DNA from: Hymenoscyphus infarciens
Lineage: Eukaryota; Ascomycota; Leotiomycetes; Helotiales; Helotiaceae
Length of the DNA: 13,148 bases
Reading direction: 5' to 3'
NCBI GenBank assembly: GCA_001414345.1
Contig: LLCB01000669.1
Location: forward strand, 1-13,148
Shown: positions 1 to 9,021 of the stretch, piece after piece
How positions within the stretch are numbered: position 1 is the stretch's first letter
How the letters are laid out: every line of letters begins with the position of its first letter
The notes under the pieces: model-generated
The model's input: the letters and a program-made list of their open reading frames with translations, nothing else
What the model was told of the DNA's origin: nothing
The model's database searches: none
Made by a program: the position numbers and the translations under genes

Positions 1-1276
1 GAATAGTATTATTTATATCTATAAAGCTAACTAGAACTTAATAGACGTAGAACCTATAATATTATAATTTTTTAAAGATTTAAGAGTCTAAGATTACTAA
101 CTTTTATTAGTAGTAGTAAGTAATTTACGAATTAGGCTTAGTACTAATAGTCGTAGTTAGTAGATTTACTCTACTAAAATCCTCTCTCTAAGTACTTAGA
201 GAATTATATATCTATAACTATATCTAAAACCTTATATAAATCACTTCTAAATTTAAATAAAAGTTAATAAATATATCTATTCCTCTCTAAAGTTATATTA
301 AGCCTTTTTTTATATCTAAAATATATAAATTTTAGGCCTAAAGCTTAGCTTATATTTAGTATAGGTTTATTCCTAGTTTAGTATATCTATTTACTTATTA
401 ATTATAGATAGCGAAAACGACGCTACTAGCTAACTTTCTACGTCTTTTATAGAAGGTAATATATACTTCCTTCGTTATATTACTCTTTATTAACGTTCTA
501 TTTACTCTAGCTAGTAAGTAATTATAATTATAGACTATTATAGAGTCTATAGTTAGTTAGTAGATTACGATACTATAATTCTAGATATACTACTATAGCT
601 AGAGATATATATTAAGTATAAAGTTACTAATATAGAAAGAGAGGATAGATTTAAGACCTTAATCTTTAAATAGATTTAAAAGAGTATCTTTTAGTAGATA
701 ACCTAGGATTAGAGTTATTAGAGCGCTTTACTATAACAACGACGTTTAATATCGTCTATTAGTAGAAGAGCTTTATAAAGAAGAAGGTCTAATCCTAATA
801 ATAAATTAGTAGCCTTTAAAGTAGATTAATTAAATATAAGTTTATCTACTAATATTTATCTCTAAATCTTCTTCTAAATTATTTTTAACTAATAAGATAT
901 ACCTATTTGTTATATACTCTTTTAAATCCTTATCTAATCCTATTAAACTATTGTTATTTAACTTCTCTAATTCCTTATCTAAGAAGTTACTATTATATAG
1001 ATAATCTAGTACTATATTCGTTACTTAATCGCTTCTACCTTCGTTACTAAAGTATATACTAAATTTATCTTAATTAGCCTCTCTAACTTCTTTTAATTCT
1101 TAAGCTACCTTAGAACATAGCTCTTACTTATATACTCTCTCTAGCTTACCTAAAAGGCCTAATTTTACTAAATTACTCTCTTAGATATACGCTAATAATT
1201 CTACTCTTATAAGTTTCTCTCTCTTTAGTACGTATTATCTTATTAATTAGTAGTATATATCTATATACTAATAATT
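1..1276 (-). pseudogene. Degenerate coding remnant of unknown function, left flank of the LINE
   Basis: On the minus strand one reading frame stays readable from about 1200 down to about 400, with stops only of the TAA/TAG type. Stop-poor stretches include about 840-1010 (no stops; contains KNNLEEDLEINI) and about 402-540. Upstream of these it reads LKEVREAN*DKFSIYFSNEG, where the stop fits a lost Gln. The protein was charged and probably largely helical. I recognise no family. Between about 1190 and 1276 a second frame is also readable; it is the one that connects to the right flank across the LINE. This suggests one indel or intron near 1190-1240. Below about 400 stops become dense and the coding call is weak; the gene may run off the window start. 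RIP is severe throughout. Confidence 0.55.
1262..1276. repeat. Left copy of 15-bp target-site duplication
   Basis: The 15-mer tatatactaataatt occurs here and again, exactly, at 7043-7057, just outside the two ends of the LINE. The match stops at both sides (C versus A before, A versus T after). Target-primed reverse transcription by LINEs creates duplications of this size. The word is AT-rich, so some chance similarity is possible, but its placement directly after the A-rich tail at the 3' side supports a true duplication. Confidence 0.75.
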
Positions 1277-1860
1277 ATATAACCTCTAAACCTTTAGAAA
1301 GCTAAATATATAATATTTAAATCATAACACCTTTTTTCAGAGACTAAATCTTTTAGTCTAAAACGCCTAATCTTACTTATACTTAATTAAGAAGTGAAAT
1401 TCCTTCTATAAAGTCTCTCTTAAAAGGCTCTCCGTCCTCGCCTACGCCTCTAGGAAGAGATATAGAGAGAGAGGAGGTTTATCTAATTTCTCTTATTATA
1501 GCTATCTAATAACGCTTTATCTCTAAGACTTCTAGGTCTCTTAAATAAGGTACTATAGCCTAAACCTTCTTTAGAGGTATTAGAGAAGCTATAAACTACT
1601 ATTTAAATACTATTCTTAATAGCGCTCTCTTAGATCTCTTACCTCTTCTTTAAATCTTCTATACTTAGGTTACTAATCTTAGCCTCTCCTACTATAAGGT
1701 ATATATTAAGAAGACCTTACCTCCTCTTCTCTTAGCTTATAATACTTACTTAGAGTATAAAGACACTACTACGTCTTCTTTAACTCTTCTCTTCTTTTTA
1801 AATACTATAAGAAAAATTTCTTATATATAGACTATTAAGGATATCTTATTACCTAAAAAG
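1277..1860 (+). other. 5' leader of the LINE (untranslated or promoter region)
   Basis: This stretch lies between the inferred 5' end of the element and the ATG of ORF1. LINE leaders normally carry an internal promoter, but no specific promoter motif can be recognised after RIP. Around 1321-1342 several CA dinucleotides are kept close together (in atcataacacc and tttcag), unusual for this window. Positions 1298-1322 match 23 of 25 bases with words inside two repeats at 11001 and 11906. From about 1440 the strand is pyrimidine-rich, and a partly open frame in phase with ORF1 runs upstream of 1861, so the true ORF1 start could be earlier. Confidence 0.6.
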
Positions 1861-2961
1861 ATGTCTTAAACTACTAAGTTCTTAAAGAAGATAATAATAA
1901 TAATAATAACCCTACTTTACTCTCTCTCTTCTATTTAAAAGAATAAGAATAAGAGACCTAGGCTCTTTATCTAAATCCTATCTAACTTCTTTAATAGAGT
2001 TTACTCTACCTATGCTATTTTCCTAGTACTTTATAACCTAGGAATCGGATATAAAGACCTAGTATATAAGGTACTCTTAGTTAATTCTAGCTTTACTATT
2101 ATTTCTAAAGATAAAGAAGCTTTATAATCTCTCTTAGTAAAGAAAGCTAGTATATAAACTCTTTTTAGTACTACTAGATTAGAGCTTCTATAAGACTAGA
2201 TAGCTTTCTATATTTTAAGTATCTCTTAGAAGGTAGAATCTATCTAGATTACTTAAGTAAGAGTAATTTAATCGACTCTAGCCCTTACTACTCCTAAAGT
2301 AGTAGTGTTAGTAATTAAGGAACGAATCAGAGCCGACTCTATAAGAGTCTATATAGCTGCTAGCTCTCTCTTAAATAACCTATTCTATACTACTTAGGTA
2401 GCCTTCTTTAAAGAAGAGGACGTAAGAGGCCCCTCTACTATCTTAAACGTAACTTTAATTCTAAGTAGTAGAGTCTACTTAAAACGCCTTCTAAAGAAGT
2501 CTACTATAATTTAGTACTTAAAGTACTAGTAATAGTATAATACCTAGAATTATAATAAAAGCTAATAATACTACCTCTATAGTAGTATAAAATACTTAGA
2601 AGACTTCTATTCTTAGTATATTAAGTACTCTTAATATAAATTAAAGTACTTATATTATAATAGTTCTTATACCTTAGATAATATTATATATTAACTCTAG
2701 TTAAAAGCTACTAGACCTCTGCTTTTAGTAGAGAATATAAGATCTATTTAATAAGTATACTTTAAGAAATAACTAAGAAAAGAGGACGATTTATCTTATA
2801 GCTTTATAGATATAGAAATAGACTATCCTACTACCTCTCCTCCTCTTCTAAACCCTTAGTTAAGTAAGGAGGCTATCCTAAACACCTTCTCTTCTCTACC
2901 TCTATACTCTATCTCTTAACCTAAGAGCTCTAATACTTACCTTAATCTCTCTCTCTTATAA
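1861..2961 (+). pseudogene. LINE ORF1, gag-like RNA-binding protein remnant
   Basis: ORF1 of Tad1-type LINEs encodes a nucleic-acid-binding protein that packages element RNA. A surviving ATG at 1861 opens a frame beginning MS*TTKFLKK, followed by an ATA run (1891-1908) that was probably ACA, giving a threonine tract. The frame contains well-kept stretches such as KVVVLVIKERIRAD (about 2296-2337) and AFFKEEDVRGPSTI (2401-2442). At about 2512-2700 many Tyr (TAT/TAC) codons sit where TGT/TGC would give repeated Cys-x2-Cys and Cys/His spacing, as in zinc knuckles (for example *YLKY***YNT at 2512-2544). Stops are TAA/TAG only. The true 3' end is unclear because every stop may be a RIP product; the frame becomes unreadable where ORF2 begins in another phase. 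Confidence 0.75.
2512..2700 (+). other. Zinc-knuckle (CCHC) region of ORF1, cysteines lost
   Basis: In the ORF1 frame this segment has an unusually high density of Tyr and stop codons spaced like the Cys, His and Gln residues of tandem CCHC knuckles. TGT/TGC to TAT/TAC and CAT/CAC to TAT/TAC are the changes RIP makes. Tad1-clade ORF1 proteins normally carry such knuckles near the C-terminus. The assignment rests on spacing and position, since the metal ligands themselves are gone. Confidence 0.6.
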
Positions 2962-2990
2962 GTAGGTAAGGACCTCTTAAATAATACTAT

Positions 2991-3680
2991 CTCTAAGTCT
3001 TATAAGTTAATATATATAAGTCTAGTAAGTATTAGGAACTAGCTCTCTAACTTATATACTCTAGATAAGTAGATATAGTTCTTATATAAGAACTATATAT
3101 TTACTAAAAGGAGATTAACTATTAGATTATAAGACGTTACTTAAACTATACCTACTTTTTACCTATTTATAACTAGAATAAGGACCTCTTTTAAATACTT
3201 ACTTTTATATAGAAAAGAGTAGGCATCCTCTTAAGCTAATAATTGCTAATTATACCTTTACTTAACTACTAAGACCTTATTTATATTAAGATTACGCTCT
3301 TTTAAAGCCTTCTACTATATATCCTTAATATATATAATACTCCTCTAAGTACTAAGAGTACTAGAGAAGCTATTAACCTTATTCTTAACTTAGAATACAT
3401 CTATACTATAAATACTCTTATAGCTAAAGACTTAAATTTAAAGAGCTAGCTCTAGTAACTAGACTTTCTTAGCTAAGAAAGTATATAGGCCTCTCTACTT
3501 ATTAGCTAAGTAGAGGATAGAGGGCTATAACTTTCTACTCTTCCTAGGATATAAATATATAACCTTAGTAATACTCTTAACCTTATCTTTTACTCTAGTA
3601 ACCTCTTCTAAAGAGGAGCCTCTACTAAGGTAGACCTTTCTTTTAAATATAGCTTAGATTACCTTCTACTTCTTACTTAG
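2991..3680 (+). other. AP-like endonuclease domain of ORF2
   Basis: The frame shows the usual landmarks of a LINE APE-type endonuclease. There is an N-terminal Leu-Gln-Val-Asn-like segment at 3000-3011 (L*VN). The conserved Gln-Glu-Pro motif is at 3087-3095, now *EL, with the catalytic Glu kept. A Gly-Asp-Leu-Asn-like site is at 3426-3437, now KDLN. The Ser-Asp-His motif is at 3654-3662, now LDY, so the catalytic His is lost. The His-to-Tyr and Pro-to-Leu changes fit C-to-T mutation; the Lys in KDLN may be a natural variant or GG-to-AA change. Confidence 0.8.
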
Positions 3681-4439
3681 CTCTTATATATAGGAAATCT
3701 AATAAAGAAGGACCTGCTTTTAAAGCTTAGTACTCTTAATACTAAAACCTTTAAGATAACTCTTTAAAGTAAGCTTAAAACATAATAGCTATTTAAACTT
3801 ATAAAGTAACTAAATACTAATTTACTAGAAGCCTTAGTAGGATTTATTACTAAGAGTATATATAGCGTATACCTTTATAGTACTAAGTAAGGACTCGGTT
3901 ATAGATTTAAACACTTTTAGTAGAATAAGAAGTACTAGGTAGTAGCTACTAAGGCTAGGTAAGTATAAAGACGTAGAATAAACCTATAAGCTTTAAAGTC
4001 TCTCTATAAGAGTCTAAGATAGGAGATCTAGAAAGTAAAGAGAGAACACTTCTATAGTCTAATTAATAAAGTAATAAGAAGTAAAGACGTTTTTAAGATT
4101 TATAAGTAGTACTAGAGTACTAGGGTTTATAAGTCTCTACTTTTAAGAGACTTAGTAGACTAATTAGGCTTTACTATTTAAGAAAAGTAAAAGATCCTAA
4201 TATAAGAGCTACTTATAAATAAAGCTAAGGTTAAGGATATTCTATTTAATACCCTAACTACTACTTCCTAGTCTCTTTTATAGACTAACCTTATATTATA
4301 TAAGGTTAAGGAATTAATCCTTAATAAAGCTTTAACTATACTAGAGGAGGATAAGCTTATAATAGAGGTTTTTAAAGTAGCTTAGCTATAAATATTAAGC
4401 CTTATTCTCTCTTTATTTAAAAGCTATATTAAGATAGGC

Positions 4440-5100
4440 TTCTACTTAAAAATCTTCTATACTACTATTATTACTATTATTCCTAAACCTAATAAGAAAG
4501 ATAAATCTTCTCTTTAAGTATACTAGTTAATTATACTACTCTTAGTTCTTAGAAAAGGGCTTAAAAGGCTTCTTACTAAGTAAGTCTCTTAGATAGCTAT
4601 TAAACACGCTATTCTAGGTTAGAACTAGTTTAGTACTCTTCTATTAAGAGCTACTATAGACCTTATTACCTATCTTACCTTTAATATTAAGTTAGCTTTT
4701 ATAGATAAATAGAAAGCCTCTCTTCTTATACTTAATATTAAGAGAGCCTTTAATATAGTACTCTCTAACTACTTAATTAAAAGACTTAGAGAGTAAGGAT
4801 AGCTATACTACCTTATAGAATAAGTCTCCTTCTTCTTAACTAATAGATCTATAAAAGTAAAGCTTAATAAAGAGATAAGAGACGCTATCTTATTTAAATA
4901 TAGCCTCTCTTAAGACTCGCCTATCTCGCTAATCCTTTTTATACTATATATCTAACCTCTTTTTAGACTAGGAGTTAGCTCGCTTCTAGTAGTATAGAGA
5001 TTTAGCTATACTAATAATATTAAACTACTTATCTCTAGACTCTTAAAAGTAGGGAATATTAAGCTACTTATAGAATAAGTAACTAGTATACTTAAGTAGA
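4440..5100 (+). other. Reverse transcriptase core of ORF2
   Basis: The palm and fingers of a non-LTR reverse transcriptase are clear: IIPKPNKKDKSS near the start, then KHAILG*N*FS, motif A as LNIKRAFN (4731-4754), the PQGSP region as S*DSPIS (4908-4928), and motif C as YTNN (5007-5018). Motif A and motif C should carry the metal-binding aspartates (LDIKGAFD and YADD types). All of them are Asn here, each preceded by T, as expected from TGAT or TGAC becoming TAAT or TAAC. The domain is therefore inactive by sequence. Confidence 0.88.
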
Positions 5101-5906
5101 GTATAGATAAGGGTATTACCTTTAATACTAAAAAGTTAGAACTTATCTACTTCTCTTATAAAAGAAAGTAAAAAAGAAGAGGGATTTAACCTCTCCCTTC
5201 TATTATAGTTAAAGGAAAGACAATAGAGCTTATAAAAGAGCTTTAGTAGCTTAGTATCTTCTTTAACTCTTATCTTACTTTTTATAGCTATATTAAAAGA
5301 ATAGCTAGTAAAGCTATATTTATAGCTAATACTCTTAAAAGTATAATAAATATAGTAAAGGGATTCTCTCTATACCTCCTAAAATAAGCTACTATAGCTT
5401 ATATCCTTTTAATTACTTACTTTAGATATAAGACCTAGTACCTAAGCTAGATAAGGAAAATAGGTAGTATAAGCTCTATAAATAACTAGATTAGCTATTA
5501 CCTAATACTCCTAGATAAAGTAGTTATAAAGTATATTAGAATTATCCTCCTAGTCTATAAAACCACCTCTACCTTAGTACTTCTTATAGAATCTAGCTTA
5601 TTAGCTACTAAGATTACTCTTATTACTAAAAGTAGAGCCTTTAAAGCTAGAACCCGACGTCTTAACTTAGCTTACTTACTTAAGTAATACCTAAATAACC
5701 CTTACTTAAAGGCTAGGCTTATTTACTAGTTCTCTTAACCTCTCTCTCTCTTAGAAGAAATCGATCTAATTTAAGACTTTCTATAGAATAGAGGTTTTAA
5801 CTAATAAACCCGTCTTCTTAAGATAGTAGGCCTAAGCCTTAATAGTAATAAAGAATTCTATAAAGCTAAATTCCTTAAATTCCTTATTATAGTCTCTCTT
5901 ATAAAC

Positions 5907-6290
5907 TTAGTTATATTTACTAATAGCTCTTACTTAGATAATAAAAGCACTAGTAGAGGTATATACTTTATAAAAGAAGAGGTTATATTAAATATAAAGC
6001 TCTTCTCTTTTAGTAAAACCTTAGAAATTTATAATATAGAGGTAAAAGCTACTCTATATAGTCTCGAACTAGCCTTTAGATCCTCTTTTTAGTCCTTAGC
6101 TATAAAATACTAGATTTATCTTAATAACCTCGAAGCTATACTCTAACTAACCTACTAGTCTTATAGCATATTATAAGGAACCTTTAATAAAGTCTTCGAC
6201 TTTACCTAGCTATATCCTAGGAAAATTTAAATAAGATAGTACCCTAGTTATATAGAAATCTATAGTAATATAATAGCTAACTAAGCTATA
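5907..6290 (+). other. RNase H domain of ORF2
   Basis: The frame reads LVIFTNSSYLDN at 5907, matching the VFTDGS start of RNase HI with the first catalytic Asp changed to Asn (codon 5922). The catalytic Glu is kept in IYNIEVKA (codon 6039). The third acidic position, in IYLNNLEA, is Asn at codon 6123. A later *YPSYIEIYSN (6237-6266) matches the WxPGHxGIxGN segment near the fourth metal ligand. An RNase H after the RT is a feature of the Tad1 and I/R1-related LINE groups. Confidence 0.83.
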
Positions 6291-6584
6291 GAGAAAGTAG
6301 CTTACTTAACTCCTTCTCTTAGCTCCTACTCCTTACTCTATATTACTATACTTAATTATAAGGCTAAGGAGATAGGAATTAAGCTTATAAATTAACTCTA
6401 GTAAACTATGCTCCTAGACACCTATAAGAGGCTAGGTCTTACTTTCTAGTCCTTAAAGCCTAGGACTCTTAAGCTACTAAAAGAGGTTCTAGCTTAGCTA
6501 ATTATAGCTTATACTAGCTATAGAGACTTTATAATATACTACCTTCGCTTCTTCTACTTTAATATACTTCTAGAGTTAAGGAGT

Positions 6585-6629
6585 TATAAATATAAGAAGG
6601 TAAAGATATAATTCTACTTACTCTTTTAT
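6585..6629 (+). other. C-terminal CCHC motif of ORF2, ligands mutated
   Basis: The frame reads YKYKKVKI*FYLLFY. Replacing Tyr by the residues RIP removes (Cys at TGT, His at CAC) gives Cys-x-Cys-x7-His-x3-Cys, the spacing of the C-terminal zinc motif that ends many Tad1-like ORF2 proteins. All four putative ligands are Tyr codons here. Confidence 0.7.
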
Positions 6630-6836
6630 AAGCTTATAAATAAGAAGGACCTAAGGCTATTAGCTAAGGCTAAGAGAAAGCCTTAACTCCTCTTTAGACC
6701 TAGGTCTAAGGAACTCTTTTATAAGGTCTATACTAAGACTAAATTCTTTATAAAGATCTATCTCTTAAGATAGTTTAATTACTTTATCTCTCTCTTCTCT
6801 TTTATACTTTTATATATCTCCTTTATCTTCTTCTAA

Positions 6837-7042
6837 CTTATTAAACTATTTAAGAATAAGAGCTGTTTTAAAAGTAGAGCTTCTCTTTAAACTATCTTTT
6901 ATAAATTAGCTTACTCGTTTACGCCCCTTATAGCCTAGAGCACCTCTCTAGCGTTATTTGCCCTCTTTTAAGACTTTTTAGAACCTAGACTACGCGATCT
7001 AGACTCTGTCTAACGTTAAATAGTAATAAATAAATAAAAGAA
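6837..7042 (+). other. LINE 3' untranslated region and A-rich tail
   Basis: Between the end of ORF2 and the right target duplication lies a short region that is richer in C and G than its surroundings (6906-7016). It keeps several CA and TG dinucleotides (cacc at 6941, ttgcc at 6959, ctgtc at 7006). A small perfect stem of 6 bp (6935-6940 with 6946-6951, 5-base loop) sits within it; LINE reverse transcriptases often recognise a 3' stem-loop, but this assignment is inference. The element ends in an A-rich run containing taaataaataaaag (about 7027-7040), like the short repeat tails of fungal LINEs. Confidence 0.65.
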
Positions 7043-7057
7043 TATATACTAATAATT
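7043..7057. repeat. Right copy of 15-bp target-site duplication
   Basis: This is the exact second copy of the 15-mer at 1262-1276, directly after the A-rich tail. The two copies are 5,781 bases apart, which is divisible by three, so the duplication itself keeps phase relations between the flanks. Confidence 0.75.
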
Positions 7058-8340
7058 TTATTTTATACTACTTTAAAGTTATCTAGAGTAAATATATATT
7101 AATATCCTAATCCTTATATAATTCTTAAAGCTTAGTAAGCTTCTTAGTAAGTATCTTAATACTATAATCGTCTATTAGATACTCTTTACTCCTAGGATAG
7201 TAAAAGTTAGTCTATAATACTCCTAGTACTCTATACTCTTAATTAGTATTAATATAAATATAATAGTAATTCTATATATATATAAACGTTTAAACCTTCT
7301 TCTAAATAATTAGAATATATATATATAATATAGTAATTATATTAGAGAGGCTCTCTTTAGAAAATAACCTCTTTTTATAGATACTTTAGAAGTATATCTT
7401 CTACTTATTTAAGAACTCTTTTATAAGCTATCCTTACTTAAGCCTTAATACATTAGTTAGTTATAGAAGTACTAAACTAATATAGGTCTAAAAATTAGTA
7501 TAGCTTCTTACTACTTTCTATAGCTTATTATTAACAAAGTATATAGTAAGCGTCTGCTACTATTAGAGATTCTAATTCTCGATCTAATTATATATAATAT
7601 AGTATCTTTTTAAAGCTACTTATAATATCGCTATATTATTATAGAGTAGATACTACTATATTATTTAAGATACTATAATAGCTTTAAAGAATAAATCAAG
7701 CGTAAGTATTAATACTAGTATATATCTTAATACTAATAAACCTTAATTTATAATATCTATTAATACTTTATATAAAATTAGGCTCTAGTACGACATACTC
7801 GTCTTATATATCTTTAATCTCTTATAACCTTCGAGTATACTCTTTCTTATTAACCTTCTTAAGCGTCTTTTAAATCTTATCTCTACTCTATCTTTCGTCT
7901 CTATCTCTATTAATACTACGAGTATTTAGATATATATAGAAGAACCTAAGACTAAAGCTTCTTATAGTGCTAAAGTAGCTATATTAGTAGATCTTATACT
8001 AAAGTATAGCCTCTAGCTTAGCACGCCTCTCTTAGATATAAAACTTCTTATACTAAAGTCCTATATTCTATTATATTCTTTAGAGCCTCTAAGGCTTAAT
8101 TATGAAGCCCTTCTAATTTAATATATATACTATACTTGAATTAGATAATTCTATATATTTAAAGAGATATACTACTTATATATATAAGGCTAGTAAGAGT
8201 ATACTATTAGTATCTCTTTAAAGGTTCTATTCTATATTAATTTAAAGCTTAAAAGTAGTATTAGAGACGTTAATATTATAATTACTTTTAAGATTATTAT
8301 ATATCTCTTAAATAGAGATTCTCTTTAAGTATAACTTCAC
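7058..8340 (-). pseudogene. Degenerate coding remnant of unknown function, right flank of the LINE
   Basis: A minus-strand frame is readable from about 8340 down to about 7250. It has stretches such as KKVNKKEYTRRL*EIKDI and LDRELESLIVADAYYILC (the ADAY part at about 7548-7560). Stops are TAA/TAG apart from one TGA near 7697, and most sit where Gln or Trp would fit, so the product was Gln-, Arg- and Lys-rich and probably helical. From about 7400 to the LINE another minus frame becomes better (it contains YPRSKEYLIDDYSIKILTKK), again suggesting an indel or intron. That frame crosses the LINE junction into the left flank. I recognise no domain family. It could be a gene of an older transposon or a captured host gene. 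The start codon is not identifiable. Confidence 0.6.
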
Positions 8341-8471
8341 TATAAATACTCTATATAGCTCTAAATTAATAAATTAATATAGTATATTTAAGCTTCTATT
8401 ATATACTTAAAACAACTCTTTTTATACTTTCTACTATACTTAAAATTCTAGGATTATTACACTATAATACT
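8341..8471. other. Non-coding spacer, nothing recognised
   Basis: This AT-rich spacer lies between the minus-strand remnant and the direct repeat pair. It would be the upstream region of the minus-strand gene, but no promoter motif survives that I can support. Confidence 0.4.
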
Positions 8472-8645
8472 ACTACTAAGAATATCGTACTTTAATAGAT
8501 ACTTAGAGCCGCTACTAAAGCTTATTCTCTTTCTTCTTCTATCGTCGTTAGTACTTGAATTCGAGAGAGAAGAGAGAGTATATATAGTAGTAGAATAGCA
8601 CTTTTAAAGAAAGGAATAATATAGAGTAGTATTTAAAAGAAGAAG
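8472..8645 (+). repeat. Direct repeat, copy 1
   Basis: This segment recurs about 204 bp downstream (8676-8868). Shared words include atatcgtactttaatagata, ctactaaagcttattctctt and agcacttttaaagaaaggaa. Most differences are C/T or A/G transitions, as expected of duplicates hit independently by RIP. Copy 1 lacks a segment of about 22 bases present in copy 2. Strand is nominal. Confidence 0.85.
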
Positions 8646-8675
8646 TAACTAATTTAATTTATCTTAAGAGGTTCT

Positions 8676-8868
8676 ATTACTAAGGATATCGTACTTTAAT
8701 AGATACCTAGAGCTACTACTAAAGCTTATTCTCTTCCTTCTTCTATCGTTGTTAGTACTTGAATTTAAGAGAGAATAGAGAGTATATATAGTAGGAGATT
8801 TAGAATTTACTAGTAAGATAGCACTTTTAAAGAAAGGAATAATAGAGAGTAGTATTTAAAGAAAGAAG
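8676..8868 (+). repeat. Direct repeat, copy 2
   Basis: This second copy of the repeat at 8472-8645 carries an extra segment of about 22 bases at about 8793-8815 (gatttagaatttactagtaa), before the shared agcacttttaaag. The pair could be the remains of an LTR-like or tandem duplication upstream of the minus-strand remnant; no LTR ends or primer-binding site can be supported. Confidence 0.85.
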
Positions 8869-8972
8869 CGATATAAGAGAGTTAGTATATAGAGTAAGTA
8901 TACTTTTTAGCCTATAAAATAAATAGCGCTAACTCTAATTAGGAAACTAGTATACGATCGAGAAAAGTAGCT

Positions 8973-9015
8973 AAAAGTGCTTAAATAATCTTAAATCAAG
9001 ATTATTTAAGCTTTT
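8973..9015. repeat. Perfect 13-bp stem hairpin
   Basis: The arms cttaaataatctt (8980-8992) and aagattatttaag (8998-9010) are perfect reverse complements around a 5-base loop. Pairing continues outward (aaaag with ctttt) after a 2-base bulge. It may be the terminal hairpin of a transposon or an inverted-repeat end; there is no T-run placing it as a gene terminator. Confidence 0.75.
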
Positions 9016-9021
9016 AAAGCG

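Larger units (their letters stand above)
2991..6836 (+). pseudogene. LINE ORF2: endonuclease, reverse transcriptase, RNase H remnant
   Basis: ORF2 of Tad1-like LINEs nicks target DNA, copies element RNA there and removes the template strand. All recognisable motifs lie in one frame over about 1,280 codons. The N-terminal endonuclease reads YKSSKY*ELAL and VDIVLI*EL (the QEP motif). The RT begins near IIPKPNKKDKSS (about 4479), with LNIKRAFN at 4731 (motif A), S*DSPIS at 4908 (PQGSP motif) and YTNN at 5007 (YADD). RNase H begins LVIFTNSS at 5907. A C-x-C...H...C motif ends the protein near 6585-6629. The length is normal for the family. Dozens of TAA/TAG stops and missing acidic residues make it dead. 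The start codon is not visible (any ATG would become ATA) and the end is approximate; the first stop after the last coding-like stretch is at 6834. Confidence 0.88.
1277..7042 (+). mobile_element. Full-length RIP-inactivated Tad1-like LINE retrotransposon
   Basis: A 5.77-kb non-LTR retrotransposon in sense orientation. The order is 5' leader (1277-1860), gag-like ORF1 (from 1861), ORF2 (about 2991-6836) with APE-type endonuclease, reverse transcriptase, RNase H and a CCHC motif, a 3' untranslated region, and an A-rich tail at 7018-7042. This order, with RNase H in ORF2 and a C-terminal CCHC, is that of the fungal Tad1 clade. There are no LTRs. The ends are set by the 15-bp flanking duplication. 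Endonuclease, RT, RNase H and CCHC motifs all lie in the same frame, so little or no indel damage separates them; inactivation is by RIP-type transitions. It cannot be autonomous now. Confidence 0.88.

Noticed and set aside
1891..1908. ATA trinucleotide microsatellite as a separate repeat
   Set aside because: It is in phase with ORF1 and is best explained as an ACA (Thr) codon run altered by RIP, so it is described there.
2500..7000. Many short open frames on both strands within the LINE
   Set aside because: They are out of phase with the conserved motifs and have no protein-like character; they are shadows of ORF1 and ORF2.
8472..8868. LTR pair of a short retrotransposon
   Set aside because: The copies are only about 204 bp apart, with no room for an interior, and no primer-binding site, polypurine tract or target duplication is visible.
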